A stretch of DNA of 55,443 nt from Gammaproteobacteria bacterium. GTDB lineage: Bacteria > Pseudomonadota > Gammaproteobacteria > Pseudomonadales > Azotimanducaceae. The notes below the pieces were generated by a model. The model searched no databases. It worked only from the letters and a program-made list of their open reading frames with translations, and had not been told where the DNA came from. Below are positions 26,058 to 35,956 of this stretch, one piece after another. The stretch's first letter is position 1. The number at the start of each line of letters is the position of its first letter. Position numbers and translations under genes: made by a program. The stretch is taken from NCBI GenBank assembly GCA_021773555.1, contig JAJFKA010000093.1, positions 1 through 55,443 on the forward strand, given 5' to 3'.

Positions 26058-28901
26058 TTACCGGGTTGTCATGTACTTTTGCCAGATCAAAACAACGGTC
26101 TGTCTGAATTCCTGCAGCTGATGATACGAAACCAAATCACCTCCCAGCCACTGGTAGTGTACCGCTGAGCGATACGCCAGATAGGCACGCTGTAAAACTT
26201 CGACATCACTGGACTCAAACAAGCCCAGGTCACCCAGATCATCGAGTATACGTATCTTGTCCGTCCACCGTGTAAGCGCAGGGTACTCATGACCCCACGC
26301 GAGAACGGCGTATTGGACCATAAATTCGATATCAACAATAGCCCCGACATCGTGTTTCAGGTCGAAGTCCAGCAGCAATTCATTGGTATCATCAAGCAGA
26401 TCCGGGGAACCACTGGCCAGATGCGAGCGCATCTTCTCGCGCATTTCAATGACTTCATTGGTCAGGGTTTCCACATCCCGCGGTGCGGCCAGAATTTCAG
26501 ATCTGATTTTCGTGAACTGTTCCAGCAATTCAGGATCCCCCGCCACGAATCTCGAGCGGACCAGCGCCTGATGCTCCCAGGTCCACGCGTCAGATTCAAG
26601 ATAGCGCCGGTAGGCACCGATCGTGGACACGATCTGGCCTTTATTACCGGCGGGACGCAGCCGCATGTCGACCTCGTAAAGAATCCCAAAACGCGTCAGG
26701 ACCGTCAGCATGTGCACCACCCGTTGCGCCAGTCTCGAGTAGTAAACATTGTTGTTGATAGACTTCTCGCCACTGGTATTGCCATGAATATCAGTGTTCG
26801 TCAGAAACACCAGATCCAGATCAGAGCCATAAGCCAGCTCGACTCCACCAAGTTTGCCGTAGGCGATGATCGCGAAACCTGCCTGCTCGCCTGCACCATC
26901 CCGGGACATGGGTAAACCAAACTTGGCGTTAAGCTGCCGTTGTGCGATCTCGACCGTCGCCTGCAAAATGACTTCTGCAATAGCTGTCAATGCATCCGAG
27001 GCCCTCATCACTGACAGTAAGTCCAGCAACTCAAACATCGCCACACGCAATACTGCACCATTCTTAAATTGTCTCAAGGTATCCATGTGCGCTTCCAGGT
27101 CATGCTCATCGAGTAGTATCAGCATTGTCCTGAGCTGCTCCGCCAGCTCCACCTTGTTAAACTCAACCTCCTCGCTACTGCGTCCAGTCAGCTCATAGAG
27201 CAGGATCGGGAACTCCTTGAGTTGCGCCGCGACCCAGGGGCTCATGCCACAGAGGTCAACTGCCCTTTTCAGGGCATCAGCATTTTCGAGTAAAAATGCA
27301 AGATAGGTACTACGCCGCAGAATCGCCTCAAGAATGGGCAGCACGCGCCCGAGCGTCAGATCGGGATTCGCCTGCCGCGCAATCAGCTGGAGCAGGACGG
27401 GTAGTAATTTATTGACGCGTTCCCGCGCAATCTCCTGCAGGTCATCAACCCGCATTCGAAATGCTACCAGCTGTGCAGCGGCTTCCACGGCCTCCTGAAA
27501 CCCCGCTCGACTGAAAAGCTCAAGTGATTGCGAGGATGCCGGTTCACGCCAGACGCTATTCCAGAAAACATTGCCTTCAATCAGGGATTCCAGTTCATCC
27601 AGGTTAGCGGCCATGAGTACACGGAAGTTTTCACTCACAGCAGCACGGTGGATATCCAGTGCGGCCAGATAGAGGGACCAGTCATCAAATCCCATTACCT
27701 GTGCCAGCCGCTGTCGCGATCGAGCATTCGTCGGCAAGGCCTGAGTCTGTCGATCGGCCTCGCCTTGAATTGCGTGCTCCGAATTTCGCAGAAAAATGTA
27801 CGCACTACTGAGCGCATCAACGCTTTCGTGCGACAAATGACGTTCCGACCTGATCACTGCCAAAGCCTTCAGCAAAGACCTTTCCTGCAGGTCCGGGTTC
27901 TTTCCACCAAATATCAGCTGATGTGCCTGGGCGATAAATTCAATCTCCCGAATCCCACCAGGACCCAATTTCAAATCCTGTTGCAGCTCGTCAAGCTCCA
28001 CCTGGCGATTGATCAGGCGTTTCATTTCACGAAGAGATTCAATCGCACCATAATCAAGATGTTTGCGAAAAACGAAGGGGCGCAACCAGACAAGAAAATC
28101 TTCCCCGAGTGCGACATCACCAGCAACCGCTCTCGCTTTGATAAATGCGTATCTCTCCCAATCACGACCTTGTTCGACAAAGTACTTTTCCATTGCCGCA
28201 CGATGCAATATCAGCGCACTGCTTTCCCCGTATGGACGCAATCTCATGTCAACCCGAAATCCAAAACCATCCACTGTTACAGTCTGCAGGGTCGATATTA
28301 ATTGCCTGGAAATGCGCAAAAAATATTCCTGATTGCTGGTTCGCTTGCCTGAGGCTGAGATCGCATCACCTTGCTCGTCATACAAAAATACCAGGTCGAT
28401 GTCCGAAGAAAGGTTCAACTCCCGCGCACCAAGCTTACCCAGAGCAAGCACCGTTATTTGTTGAGGTTTCCCATTTGGGGAGCGCGGTTCGCCATATTTC
28501 TGAACGCCGATCGCATGGTGGAACTTTAATGCGCAGTCTATACAGGCGTCAGCCAGATCAGACAGATCATGGGTCGTTTCAATAAGGTCCGCATCCCGGC
28601 TAAAATCCCGAAAAATTATGCGCACCATTTCCCGACGTCTGGCACGCCGCAACACAGCATCAAATTCTTTTGGAGAGAGAGTATGTGTTAGCTTTCGGCT
28701 AAGTTTCAGTGCCAGTTCGCCTGGCTCATACGCACGGACGAGATCACTATTTAACTTCAGATCAGAAACAACTTCAGGCTGTTGCAGCACACTGTTTTGG
28801 ACGTAGTCACTCAATTCGCAGACGCGGAGAAACTTATCAACAGTTTCCCTGGGGTATCCGGCTAACAGATCCGCAGCCTGGCTCTGATTAAACGAGTCCA
28901 T
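26058..28901 (-). CDS. glnE: Bifunctional glutamine synthetase adenylyltransferase/deadenylase
   Basis: Controls glutamine synthetase by attaching or removing AMP in response to GlnB/PII. It has 947 residues, as in E. coli. It carries two nucleotidyltransferase domains. The N-terminal deadenylylase has LSSDIDLVFLYDEQG near residue 160; the C-terminal adenylyltransferase has AYGSDLDLVFL near residue 693. Helical PII-responsive segments lie between and after them. Both acidic motif pairs are present, so both activities are predicted. It follows the GspE-type ATPase by 42 bp. Confidence 0.97.
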   Translation of the reverse strand: MDSFNQSQAADLLAGYPRETVDKFLRVCELSDYVQNSVLQQPEVVSDLKLNSDLVRAYEPGELALKLSRKLTHTLSPKEFDAVLRRARRREMVRIIFRDFSRDADLIETTHDLSDLADACIDCALKFHHAIGVQKYGEPRSPNGKPQQITVLALGKLGARELNLSSDIDLVFLYDEQGDAISASGKRTSNQEYFLRISRQLISTLQTVTVDGFGFRVDMRLRPYGESSALILHRAAMEKYFVEQGRDWERYAFIKARAVAGDVALGEDFLVWLRPFVFRKHLDYGAIESLREMKRLINRQVELDELQQDLKLGPGGIREIEFIAQAHQLIFGGKNPDLQERSLLKALAVIRSERHLSHESVDALSSAYIFLRNSEHAIQGEADRQTQALPTNARSRQRLAQVMGFDDWSLYLAALDIHRAAVSENFRVLMAANLDELESLIEGNVFWNSVWREPASSQSLELFSRAGFQEAVEAAAQLVAFRMRVDDLQEIARERVNKLLPVLLQLIARQANPDLTLGRVLPILEAILRRSTYLAFLLENADALKRAVDLCGMSPWVAAQLKEFPILLYELTGRSSEEVEFNKVELAEQLRTMLILLDEHDLEAHMDTLRQFKNGAVLRVAMFELLDLLSVMRASDALTAIAEVILQATVEIAQRQLNAKFGLPMSRDGAGEQAGFAIIAYGKLGGVELAYGSDLDLVFLTNTDIHGNTSGEKSINNNVYYSRLAQRVVHMLTVLTRFGILYEVDMRLRPAGNKGQIVSTIGAYRRYLESDAWTWEHQALVRSRFVAGDPELLEQFTKIRSEILAAPRDVETLTNEVIEMREKMRSHLASGSPDLLDDTNELLLDFDLKHDVGAIVDIEFMVQYAVLAWGHEYPALTRWTDKIRILDDLGDLGLFESSDVEVLQRAYLAYRSAVHYQWLGGDLVSYHQLQEFRQTVVLIWQKYMTTR

Positions 28902-28943
28902 TATTCATTCGTCTGATTTGTGCTGCAACGGGATTTGCGTTGG

Positions 28944-30737
28944 CTACTCTGTTCCGGAAAACGGTGCCACGCGCAATACTTCCGCGACTGTGGTCTCGCC
29001 TGCGGCGATTTTCTGTGCACCACTTAAACGCAGTGTCTTCATGCCTTCCTTCATAGCAGCCATACGCAGCTTACCGATCTGCACGTCAGCAGTGACATGG
29101 GTCTTGATGATGTCGGACATGGGCAGCAGTTCGTAAATACCTTCGCGACCCATAAATCCGGTATCGCGGCACTCAAGGCAACCCACTGGCTTATACATCT
29201 GCGCCGGCAGCTTAACCTTCCAGGGTGTCGTGACCACCTTCCAGCCATCTTCATCAATCTCTCCAGGCGCTTTGCAGTGTTTGCAGAGCGTTCTCACCAG
29301 ACGCTGGGCCATTATCCCAAGCACCGTCGCCTTGATAAGGTAAGGCGCTACACCCAGTTCTAACAATCGCGTTATGGCAGAGGGTGCATCATTCGTGTGC
29401 AAAGTGGAGATAACCAGGTGGCCCGTCAACGCTGCCTGAATCGCCATTTCCGCTGTTTCCAGATCACGAATCTCACCGACCATAATGATGTCCGGGTCCT
29501 GCCTTAACAGTGCACGAACACCATCTGCGAAATGCAGATCGATATTGGGCTGCACCTGCATCTGATTGAAACTCGGTTCAACCATTTCAATAGGATCTTC
29601 AATTGTGCAGACATTGACATCATCGGTTGCAAGCTGTTTCAGGCTTGTATACAGAGTCGTGGTTTTACCTGAACCTGTGGGTCCGGTAACCAGAACAATG
29701 CCATTAGGGTTTCGTACCATCGACTCCCAGCGATTGTAGTCTTCATTGGCAAGCCCAAGCTGTTCGAAAGTCTTCAGCAGGATGTCCGGATCAAATATCC
29801 GCATGACCATCTTTTCGCCGTGGGCAGTCGGCAACGTGGATAACCGCAGCTCAACCTCGTGAGCATCCTGGGTCTTTGTCTTCAGCCTGCCATCCTGCGG
29901 ACGTCTTTTTTCCGCGACGTCCATCCGACCCAACGTCTTGAGGCGGCTGGTCACTGCGGTCATAACAGTCGGCGGCAATTCATAGACAAGGTGCAACACA
30001 CCATCGATGCGAAACCGTACCCGACCTTTATCGCGACGTGGTTCAAGATGGATATCACTGGCGCGCTGTGTAAAGGCGTAACCCAGCAGCCAATCAACGA
30101 TATTCACAATATGCGTATCGTTGGCTTCCATCGCATCGAGCTGCCCGAGCTCCAGCATTTGTTCGAGATTGGTCAGAGAGCTGGCATTGATACCCTGCGC
30201 GGTCGCCTGGTTAACGGACCGCGCCATGGTGTAAAACTCGGTGGTATATCTGCGTATGTCGGCAGGATTGGCGATCATACGGGTAATCACCTTCCCTGGC
30301 TGAGACTGACTGATCGTCGCTTCCCAGGCGGACACATAAGGCTGAGCGCTGACGATGATCACCTCGTCATCGAGTACATCGAGGGCGAGAATCTGGTGAC
30401 GGCGTGCGAACTCAGCAGACATGACTTTGGTCACCACTTGCGAATCGATCTTAAGGGGATCAATCCGTTTGTAAGGCTGGTCCGCCTTCTCGCACAACCA
30501 CAATGTCAGCGCTTCCAGATCCAATGAACGTCCGGGATTCTGAAGATCCTCAGGCAGATCCTCCGCGATCAGCTCCAAAGGGTGCCACTTGAGTTGCTCC
30601 TTTAACCGCGTTTTAAGACTGAACTGGTCTGCATCCTTTACCGACAGACGACCATCAGCAACAAGATCGTTCAACAGCGAACGCAGGTTCAGTGTAATGT
30701 CGGGTTTGTTGGCTCTGGCTTCCTGAAGACTCATCAT
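28944..30737 (-). CDS. GspE/PilB-type secretion or pilus assembly ATPase (orphan)
   Basis: A 597-residue hexameric ATPase of the type II secretion/type IV pilus extension family. An N-terminal GspE-N-like region is followed by HIVNIVDWLLGYAFTQRASDIHLEP, Walker A GPTGSGKTT (about residue 350), the Asp box TIEDPIE, Walker B IIMVGEIRDLETAE, the His box STLHTNDA and a tetracysteine zinc motif (CKHC...CLEC). All ATPase motifs are intact. No pilus or secretion partners (pilC, pilD, gspF) lie nearby, so the assembly it powers is unknown. It is first in the minus-strand run through glnE, ilvE and the LPS genes. PilB and GspE cannot be separated safely by eye. Confidence 0.85.
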   Translation of the reverse strand: MMSLQEARANKPDITLNLRSLLNDLVADGRLSVKDADQFSLKTRLKEQLKWHPLELIAEDLPEDLQNPGRSLDLEALTLWLCEKADQPYKRIDPLKIDSQVVTKVMSAEFARRHQILALDVLDDEVIIVSAQPYVSAWEATISQSQPGKVITRMIANPADIRRYTTEFYTMARSVNQATAQGINASSLTNLEQMLELGQLDAMEANDTHIVNIVDWLLGYAFTQRASDIHLEPRRDKGRVRFRIDGVLHLVYELPPTVMTAVTSRLKTLGRMDVAEKRRPQDGRLKTKTQDAHEVELRLSTLPTAHGEKMVMRIFDPDILLKTFEQLGLANEDYNRWESMVRNPNGIVLVTGPTGSGKTTTLYTSLKQLATDDVNVCTIEDPIEMVEPSFNQMQVQPNIDLHFADGVRALLRQDPDIIMVGEIRDLETAEMAIQAALTGHLVISTLHTNDAPSAITRLLELGVAPYLIKATVLGIMAQRLVRTLCKHCKAPGEIDEDGWKVVTTPWKVKLPAQMYKPVGCLECRDTGFMGREGIYELLPMSDIIKTHVTADVQIGKLRMAAMKEGMKTLRLSGAQKIAAGETTVAEVLRVAPFSGTE

Positions 30738-30804
30738 TGTCGAGCTGGAAAAAGATGAGAAACAGCTTACACCTTTTCTGCCTTTATTTCCTCGAAACCG
30801 GGTC

Positions 30805-30831
30805 TTAACCGCACGTGAAAGTTGCTACACT
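30805..30831 (+). promoter_or_regulatory. Candidate promoter for argE-argA
   Basis: TACACT at 30826-30831 is a good -10. TTAACC at 30805-30810 is a possible -35 with a short 15-nt spacer. It lies in the 106-bp divergent region between the GspE-type gene and argE, 12 nt before the first argE ATG. No obvious ARG box (ArgR operator) is visible. Confidence 0.3.
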
Positions 30832-30843
30832 AGCCGGTCCCCG

Positions 30844-32028
30844 ATGCATTCAAGTAGAAATACAACCATGCCAGAGCGCGCCCAAATTCCCTCCCTCATT
30901 GAAATGGTTGAGAGCCTGATCAGTACGCCATCCGTCAGCAGTACCCTCGCCCAGTTTGACCAGAGTAATCTCCCGGTTATCCACACACTCGCCAACTGGC
31001 TGGACCCACTCGGATTTGATATCGATATCATCAATGTTCCCGACAAGCCCGGAAAGGCAAATCTGATAGCAAAACGCGGCCGGGGTGACGGCGCGTTCGT
31101 TCTCTCCGGGCACTCGGATACTGTTCCGTTTGATGAAGACCTCTGGCAGACCAATCCATTTTCGCTGTGTGAAAAGGAAGATCGCTGGTATGGCCTCGGC
31201 AGTTGCGACATGAAGAGCTTTTTTGCCCTGGCGATTGAAGCCCTGCGCCCACTGTTGGAAAATGACTTCTCCCACCCTCTGATTATTCTTGCCACTGCTG
31301 ATGAAGAGTCATCCATGAGCGGTGCAAGAGCCCTTAGTGCCGCCGAGTTGAACAACGCACGGTTTGCCTTGATCGGTGAGCCGACAAGCTTGAAGCCCGT
31401 CAACCAACACAAGGGAATCATGATGCTGCAGGCCAAAGTGACCGGGAAGTCCGGTCATTCCTCGAATCCAGACCTGGGCAACAACGCCCTCGATGGCTGC
31501 GCCTTGTTGATTGAGGAACTCATTAAGTATCGACAGGAATTGCGCGATCGATTTTCGAACGCCCAGTTTTCAGTGTCCTATCCAACCTTAAACCTCGGTT
31601 GCATTCACGGCGGTGACAATCCGAACCGTATCTGTGATCACGTTGAACTGGCTTTTGACTTACGGGTATTGCCTGGAATGGACAATGACGAAATCCTCGA
31701 CGACCTGCGCCACCGACTGACGCCCCGCCTTGGCAATTTTGATCTGGGCTGCGAACTTGAACTCCTGCATCCACCGGTGCCTTCATTTCAGAATGGTAAA
31801 CATGAGTTGGAAGCGAGTATCGCCAGGCTTATGGACGACCAGGCGGGACCGGTTGCTTTTGCGACCGAAGCGCCATTCCTCGAAGCCCTGGGAATGGACA
31901 CTATCGTCCTGGGACCAGGCTCCATTGATCAGGCGCACCAACCCAATGAATACCTGCCACTGAACCAGGTAGATCCTGCTGTTGATCTTATTCGCAGTTT
32001 ACTCATTCAATACTGTTGTGAGGACTGA
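30844..32028 (+). CDS. argE: Acetylornithine deacetylase
   Basis: Zinc-dependent M20 hydrolase that converts N-acetylornithine to ornithine in the linear arginine pathway. It has 394 residues (E. coli 383). Metal-site motifs are LSGHSDTVPFD (His, Asp), GLGSCDMKSFFA (Asp) and ATADEESSMSGA (Glu pair), then GEPTSLKPVNQHKG and a dimerisation domain with KSGHSSNPDLGNNA. The second in-frame ATG at 30868 is an alternative start. It is followed after 3 nt by argA, so the first and fifth enzymes of the pathway are made together. Confidence 0.95.
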   Translation: MHSSRNTTMPERAQIPSLIEMVESLISTPSVSSTLAQFDQSNLPVIHTLANWLDPLGFDIDIINVPDKPGKANLIAKRGRGDGAFVLSGHSDTVPFDEDLWQTNPFSLCEKEDRWYGLGSCDMKSFFALAIEALRPLLENDFSHPLIILATADEESSMSGARALSAAELNNARFALIGEPTSLKPVNQHKGIMMLQAKVTGKSGHSSNPDLGNNALDGCALLIEELIKYRQELRDRFSNAQFSVSYPTLNLGCIHGGDNPNRICDHVELAFDLRVLPGMDNDEILDDLRHRLTPRLGNFDLGCELELLHPPVPSFQNGKHELEASIARLMDDQAGPVAFATEAPFLEALGMDTIVLGPGSIDQAHQPNEYLPLNQVDPAVDLIRSLLIQYCCED

Positions 32029-32031
32029 TAC

Positions 32032-33318
32032 ATGAGTCCTGATCAGCACATTAAATGGTTCCGCAATTCCGCTCCCTATATCAATGCCCATCGGCACAAA
32101 ACCTTCGTGCTGTATCTCGATGGTGATGCCGTCAGCTCACCCAATTTCGCCAACATTACAGCTGATGTTGCATTGCTGAACAGTCTTGGAGTTCGGCTGG
32201 TGCTTGTCCATGGCGCATCACGCCAGATAGACGCACGACTAAAAGTCGCAGGAAAAGACTGGCAGGAGAAAGACGGTAAACGAATTACAACACCCGAGTT
32301 GCTGCCTTTCATCACAGAAACTATCGGCGCTATACGGGCAGATATCGAAGCGAGACTGAGCATGGGACTGGTTAATTCTCCAATGCATGGTGCCGACCTA
32401 GTCGTCTCATCAGGCAATTTCGTCAAAGCGAGACCCCTGGGTATCACTGACGGGATTGATTTTCACAATACCGGCGTTACGCGAAAGGTAAACGTTCGCG
32501 CGATTAACCAACAATTGGAAAATGGTGCGATAGTGCTGATTTCGCCCATAGGTTATTCGCTTTCAGGCGAGACCTTTAATTTAGTTTCACAAAACCTGGC
32601 GGCCGATGTCGCCACGGCACTGCGTGCAGAAAAGCTGATCTACTTTATTGCCGATGACGGCGTACGCGATGCTAATGGTGAGTTAATTAACGAGATCCAG
32701 ACTGACGACAGCGCCCAGGATATCGCAGCTTCGCAAACGGAACTGGTTTCCCAGGCTGCAAAGGCCTGCAGGCAGGGGGTTAATCGTTGTCACGTCGTCA
32801 GCTTTATCAACGATGGCGCGCTGCTCCAGGAATTATTCACCCGCGACGGCTCCGGCACCCAGGTTACCAGGCAGAGTTACGAGCGAATACGCCAGGCTCG
32901 TGTGGACGATGTCGTGGGTATTCTCGAGTTGATCGAGCCACTGGAAGTTGAAGGCGTGCTGGTAAAAAGATCGCGGGAGCTGATCGAATCAGAAGTCGAG
33001 CGCTTCACTGTGATCGAACGGGATGGACTGATTGTCAGTTGTTGCGCCCTGTACCCGTATGGCAACAAAGCTGAACTGGCATGCCTCGTAACTCACCCTG
33101 ACTACCGAGACGGTGACCGGGGTGAACTGTTGCTTGCTTCTGTGGAGCGGCAGGCACTGGGCTTAAATCTTTCGAGCCTGTTCGTGCTCACCACTCATTC
33201 TGCGCACTGGTTTACGGAGCGGGGTTTTATTGAACAGGATCCAATGGAATTGCCGGAGGATCGACGCGCTTTGTACAACTACCAGCGAAAATCCAAGGTG
33301 TTCGAAAAGGTGCTCTAA
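32032..33318 (+). CDS. argA: N-acetylglutamate synthase
   Basis: First enzyme of arginine biosynthesis, acetylating glutamate with acetyl-CoA. It has 428 residues. Residues ~1-280 form an amino-acid-kinase-like domain (FVLYLDGDAVSS, LVLVHGASRQID, the arginine-sensing part). Residues ~285-428 form a GNAT domain with CLVTHPDYRDGDRGELLL (acetyl-CoA loop) and LSSLFVLTTHSAHWFTERGF. The layout is that of classical ArgA, not the bifunctional ArgJ. It is coupled to argE by a 3-nt gap and ends 66 bp from the convergent hemE, without a clear terminator. Confidence 0.96.
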   Translation: MSPDQHIKWFRNSAPYINAHRHKTFVLYLDGDAVSSPNFANITADVALLNSLGVRLVLVHGASRQIDARLKVAGKDWQEKDGKRITTPELLPFITETIGAIRADIEARLSMGLVNSPMHGADLVVSSGNFVKARPLGITDGIDFHNTGVTRKVNVRAINQQLENGAIVLISPIGYSLSGETFNLVSQNLAADVATALRAEKLIYFIADDGVRDANGELINEIQTDDSAQDIAASQTELVSQAAKACRQGVNRCHVVSFINDGALLQELFTRDGSGTQVTRQSYERIRQARVDDVVGILELIEPLEVEGVLVKRSRELIESEVERFTVIERDGLIVSCCALYPYGNKAELACLVTHPDYRDGDRGELLLASVERQALGLNLSSLFVLTTHSAHWFTERGFIEQDPMELPEDRRALYNYQRKSKVFEKVL

Positions 33319-33384
33319 TTCCCTGCAGACGGCTAACACTCGTTTTCATAGACTCCCCGCCCTCAACCAGTAAAACTTTTAGCG

Positions 33385-34425
33385 TTAGTCAACAGATCTG
33401 AATCCATGTACAAAATCGACCAGCGCTTTCACATTATCTACCGGTGTCTCGGGAATGATGCCATGACCAAGATTGAAGATATGCCCGGGTCGCCCATTGA
33501 CCTCGCGCAGGATTTCACCCGCCTTTGACTCGACCGCCGTCCTGTTTGCGCACAGCACGATCGGGTCAAGGTTTCCCTGCACGGCGCTCACTCCAAGTCT
33601 GTCCCAGCTTGCAACCAGTGGTGCGCGCCAGTCCAGCGCCATGACATCTCCACCGGCCTCACTCATCAAATCAAGCAAGGCTGGATTTCCTGTACCGAAA
33701 TGAATAATGGGAACCCGACCAGAAATACCGGCAATGAGCGTGCGCGAGTGCGGCAGTACGTACTCCTGGTAGTCTTGCGGAGACAGACAGCCCACCCAGC
33801 TATCAAATATCTGTATCGCCTGGACTCCTGCATCTATCTGATAGTTCAGGTAATCGATTGCGATACCTGTGATACGTTCGAGCAGGGCATGCCAGGCGCC
33901 CGGGTCACCGTACATGAGTTGTTTCACGAACACATAATTTCGTGAACCCTTGCCCTCGATCGCATAGGAGGCCAGGGTAAACGGCGCGCCGCCAAATCCA
34001 ATCAACGGTATGTCAGCAGGAAGTTCGCGTCTAATGAGCTGAATCGCTTCTGCAATATAAGGCATCGAATCAGCTGCCTTGCGTATTCTAATGGCATCAA
34101 TATCGGCGCTGGTGCGAATTGGATTTTCAATATTGGGACCCACACCGGGCAAATAGTCCAGTACCAGACCCATGGGTTCCAGGATCGGGAGCAGGTCGGC
34201 GAAAAGGATCGCGGCATCGACCCCCAGAATACGCTGTGCATCACAGGTTACCTGAGCGGCTAAGTGTGGTGTCTTGAAGAAATCGAGGCTGGGTGTTGCA
34301 CCCTTGACCTGATGGTATTCCGGCATATACCGTCCCGCCTGTCGGTTCAGCCAGATCGGCGTATAGTCCGTCTTCTCCCCACGGCAGGCTTTCATAAATG
34401 TGGAGTCTCGTAACGCCGGGTCCAT
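33385..34425 (-). CDS. hemE: Uroporphyrinogen decarboxylase
   Basis: Cofactor-free enzyme converting uroporphyrinogen III to coproporphyrinogen III in haem synthesis. It has 346 residues. The signature PIWLNRQAGRYMPEYHQ (substrate-binding Arg) is near residue 25, with FADLLPILEPMG containing the catalytic Asp, and FNLGHGIIPETPVDNV closes the protein. A strong AAAGGA ribosome site precedes the ATG. A TATAAT lies about 40 nt upstream. It is transcribed in the same direction as the upstream adenylate cyclase, 84 bp away. Confidence 0.97.
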   Translation of the reverse strand: MDPALRDSTFMKACRGEKTDYTPIWLNRQAGRYMPEYHQVKGATPSLDFFKTPHLAAQVTCDAQRILGVDAAILFADLLPILEPMGLVLDYLPGVGPNIENPIRTSADIDAIRIRKAADSMPYIAEAIQLIRRELPADIPLIGFGGAPFTLASYAIEGKGSRNYVFVKQLMYGDPGAWHALLERITGIAIDYLNYQIDAGVQAIQIFDSWVGCLSPQDYQEYVLPHSRTLIAGISGRVPIIHFGTGNPALLDLMSEAGGDVMALDWRAPLVASWDRLGVSAVQGNLDPIVLCANRTAVESKAGEILREVNGRPGHIFNLGHGIIPETPVDNVKALVDFVHGFRSVD

Positions 34426-34461
34426 AACACGTCCTTTCGATCAATCGTTTCAAAGCGCCGA

Positions 34462-34467
34462 ATTATA
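34462..34467 (-). promoter_or_regulatory. Probable -10 box for hemE
   Basis: On the minus strand a perfect TATAAT lies 36 nt before the hemE ATG, in the 84-bp gap after the cyclase gene. A TTGTCA lies too close (12 nt) to act as a standard -35. Confidence 0.4.
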
Positions 34468-34509
34468 CCCACGTGTCACTGACAAGTCGGATTTCTTTGC
34501 AGATTTTTA

Positions 34510-35793
34510 TCACCTGCCGTGGGCACCATCCCTGATGACGATCGATCGGGATTCATGCTGTGCACCGGGTATTAATTTTCTGCTGCTGACCGCCACCACG
34601 GCAACCGGCGTGCCAATACCCTTGACCCTGATCGGTGTTTTACGCTGCCCGCACAGATTCCCGTGAAAACGGGTTCCATTCACCAGAGACCAGGTTTTTT
34701 CGGAGACCAGAATTTCATCTCGCCCGGCCGCGCTCTCCAGCCGACTCGCCAGATTGACCACGCCGCCGACCACCGTGTAGTCCATCCGCTGTCTGGAACC
34801 GAAATTTCCGACAGCACAATACCCGGAATGAATACCGATACGGATATGCAGCCGCCGGTTTATGCCATCCTGGCGCCACCTTTCGCTCAGATTCTTCAAA
34901 CGTTGACGCATGGAAAGCGCCATTTGCACGCAACTATGCGCGTCCTGGCCAACCCCTTCAGATCGCGGTGCGCCGAAGAAGATCATCACACCATCACCGA
35001 TAAATTTATCGATGGTGCCGCCATGCGCCAGAGCAATTTCAGCCATTTCATTCAGATACTCATTGAGCATCGTTGTGACTGTTTCCTCAGAGACACTGTC
35101 CATGAGCGTGGTGAATCCCTCGATATCCGAAAAAAAGACCGTCACCATTTTTCGTGCGGTAGTGACCTCCCCGATCTGCTCGATGGAGGACGCCAGTTGC
35201 GCGGGCACATAGGCGCGAAGGCGCTGATTAACGGCTTCGATCACATTACGTTCACGGTCTGTGGCCCGCCGACGTGTTTCCAGCAGCGACGATTCCCGGA
35301 AACCGAGATAAGCGACGAGACCACCGTAAGTGACTATGAAGGCCGCCGATAAAGCATCCGTTAACCACCAGTTCTGGATCTCTAATCCCGGCATGAGCAA
35401 CACGCAGGAAACAATGGCTGAAACGCTTAAACAAATTAAGGTGAGCAACAACACCTTCATGGGGGCGAACATCAAGGTACTCATCACCAGCGCGCTCACC
35501 AGCGATACAACCGCCAGTGGTTGCACATTAACCAGCGCAATCATGACGCCAATCAGCGCACTATCTGCAACCATAGCGAGCCTCGCACCCTGGGCGGTAT
35601 TGCCGAACCGACTAAAAAAGGCAAAATTCAGGTGCGGGTAAACAACCAGAAAAGCCAGAAGCCCGCCGTAAGCCGGTGAGACTTCGACGTACAAGGCCCG
35701 ACTGGCAAGAATCAGCACCGCAAAGGCGTAGGCGAACACTCTGGCGAGATAGGTCGCTTTGATGAGGTAGTGAATTTCGGGCAAGGGCTTCAT
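34510..35793 (-). CDS. Membrane-bound class III adenylate/guanylate cyclase
   Basis: A 427-residue membrane cyclase. Five or six hydrophobic segments cover residues ~10-170, followed by a helical linker and a catalytic domain (~215-400). Catalytic features include the metal-binding VFFSDIEGFT, GDGVMIFFGAPR and the transition-state region DYTVVGGVVNLASRLE (Asn and Arg present). The membrane part has no recognised sensor domain. cAMP is the likely product, but substrate specificity is not certain by eye. It lies directly upstream of hemE on the same strand. Confidence 0.9.
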   Translation of the reverse strand: MKPLPEIHYLIKATYLARVFAYAFAVLILASRALYVEVSPAYGGLLAFLVVYPHLNFAFFSRFGNTAQGARLAMVADSALIGVMIALVNVQPLAVVSLVSALVMSTLMFAPMKVLLLTLICLSVSAIVSCVLLMPGLEIQNWWLTDALSAAFIVTYGGLVAYLGFRESSLLETRRRATDRERNVIEAVNQRLRAYVPAQLASSIEQIGEVTTARKMVTVFFSDIEGFTTLMDSVSEETVTTMLNEYLNEMAEIALAHGGTIDKFIGDGVMIFFGAPRSEGVGQDAHSCVQMALSMRQRLKNLSERWRQDGINRRLHIRIGIHSGYCAVGNFGSRQRMDYTVVGGVVNLASRLESAAGRDEILVSEKTWSLVNGTRFHGNLCGQRKTPIRVKGIGTPVAVVAVSSRKLIPGAQHESRSIVIRDGAHGR

Positions 35794-35956
35794 TGGTTCA
35801 TAATGAGCCTACCGAAGCAGAAATAAACACGCTTAGACCGCATAGCGCGTGAGCAGTAGACCTTGCCTGTTGCCAGCGATCCACCTGGCTAACTTGTCAG
35901 ATCACAGACTTGAATCCTGAACCAATGAATCCATACTCAAGGTTAATCGATATGAA

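Noticed and set aside
27528-28301. 257-codon plus-strand frame inside glnE
   Set aside because: Mirror of GlnE coding bias; no ribosome site or motif.
29859-30527. 222-codon plus-strand frame inside the GspE-type gene
   Set aside because: Antisense shadow with no recognisable domain.
34663-35352. 229-codon plus-strand frame inside the adenylate cyclase
   Set aside because: Shadow of the cyclase domain; no independent evidence.
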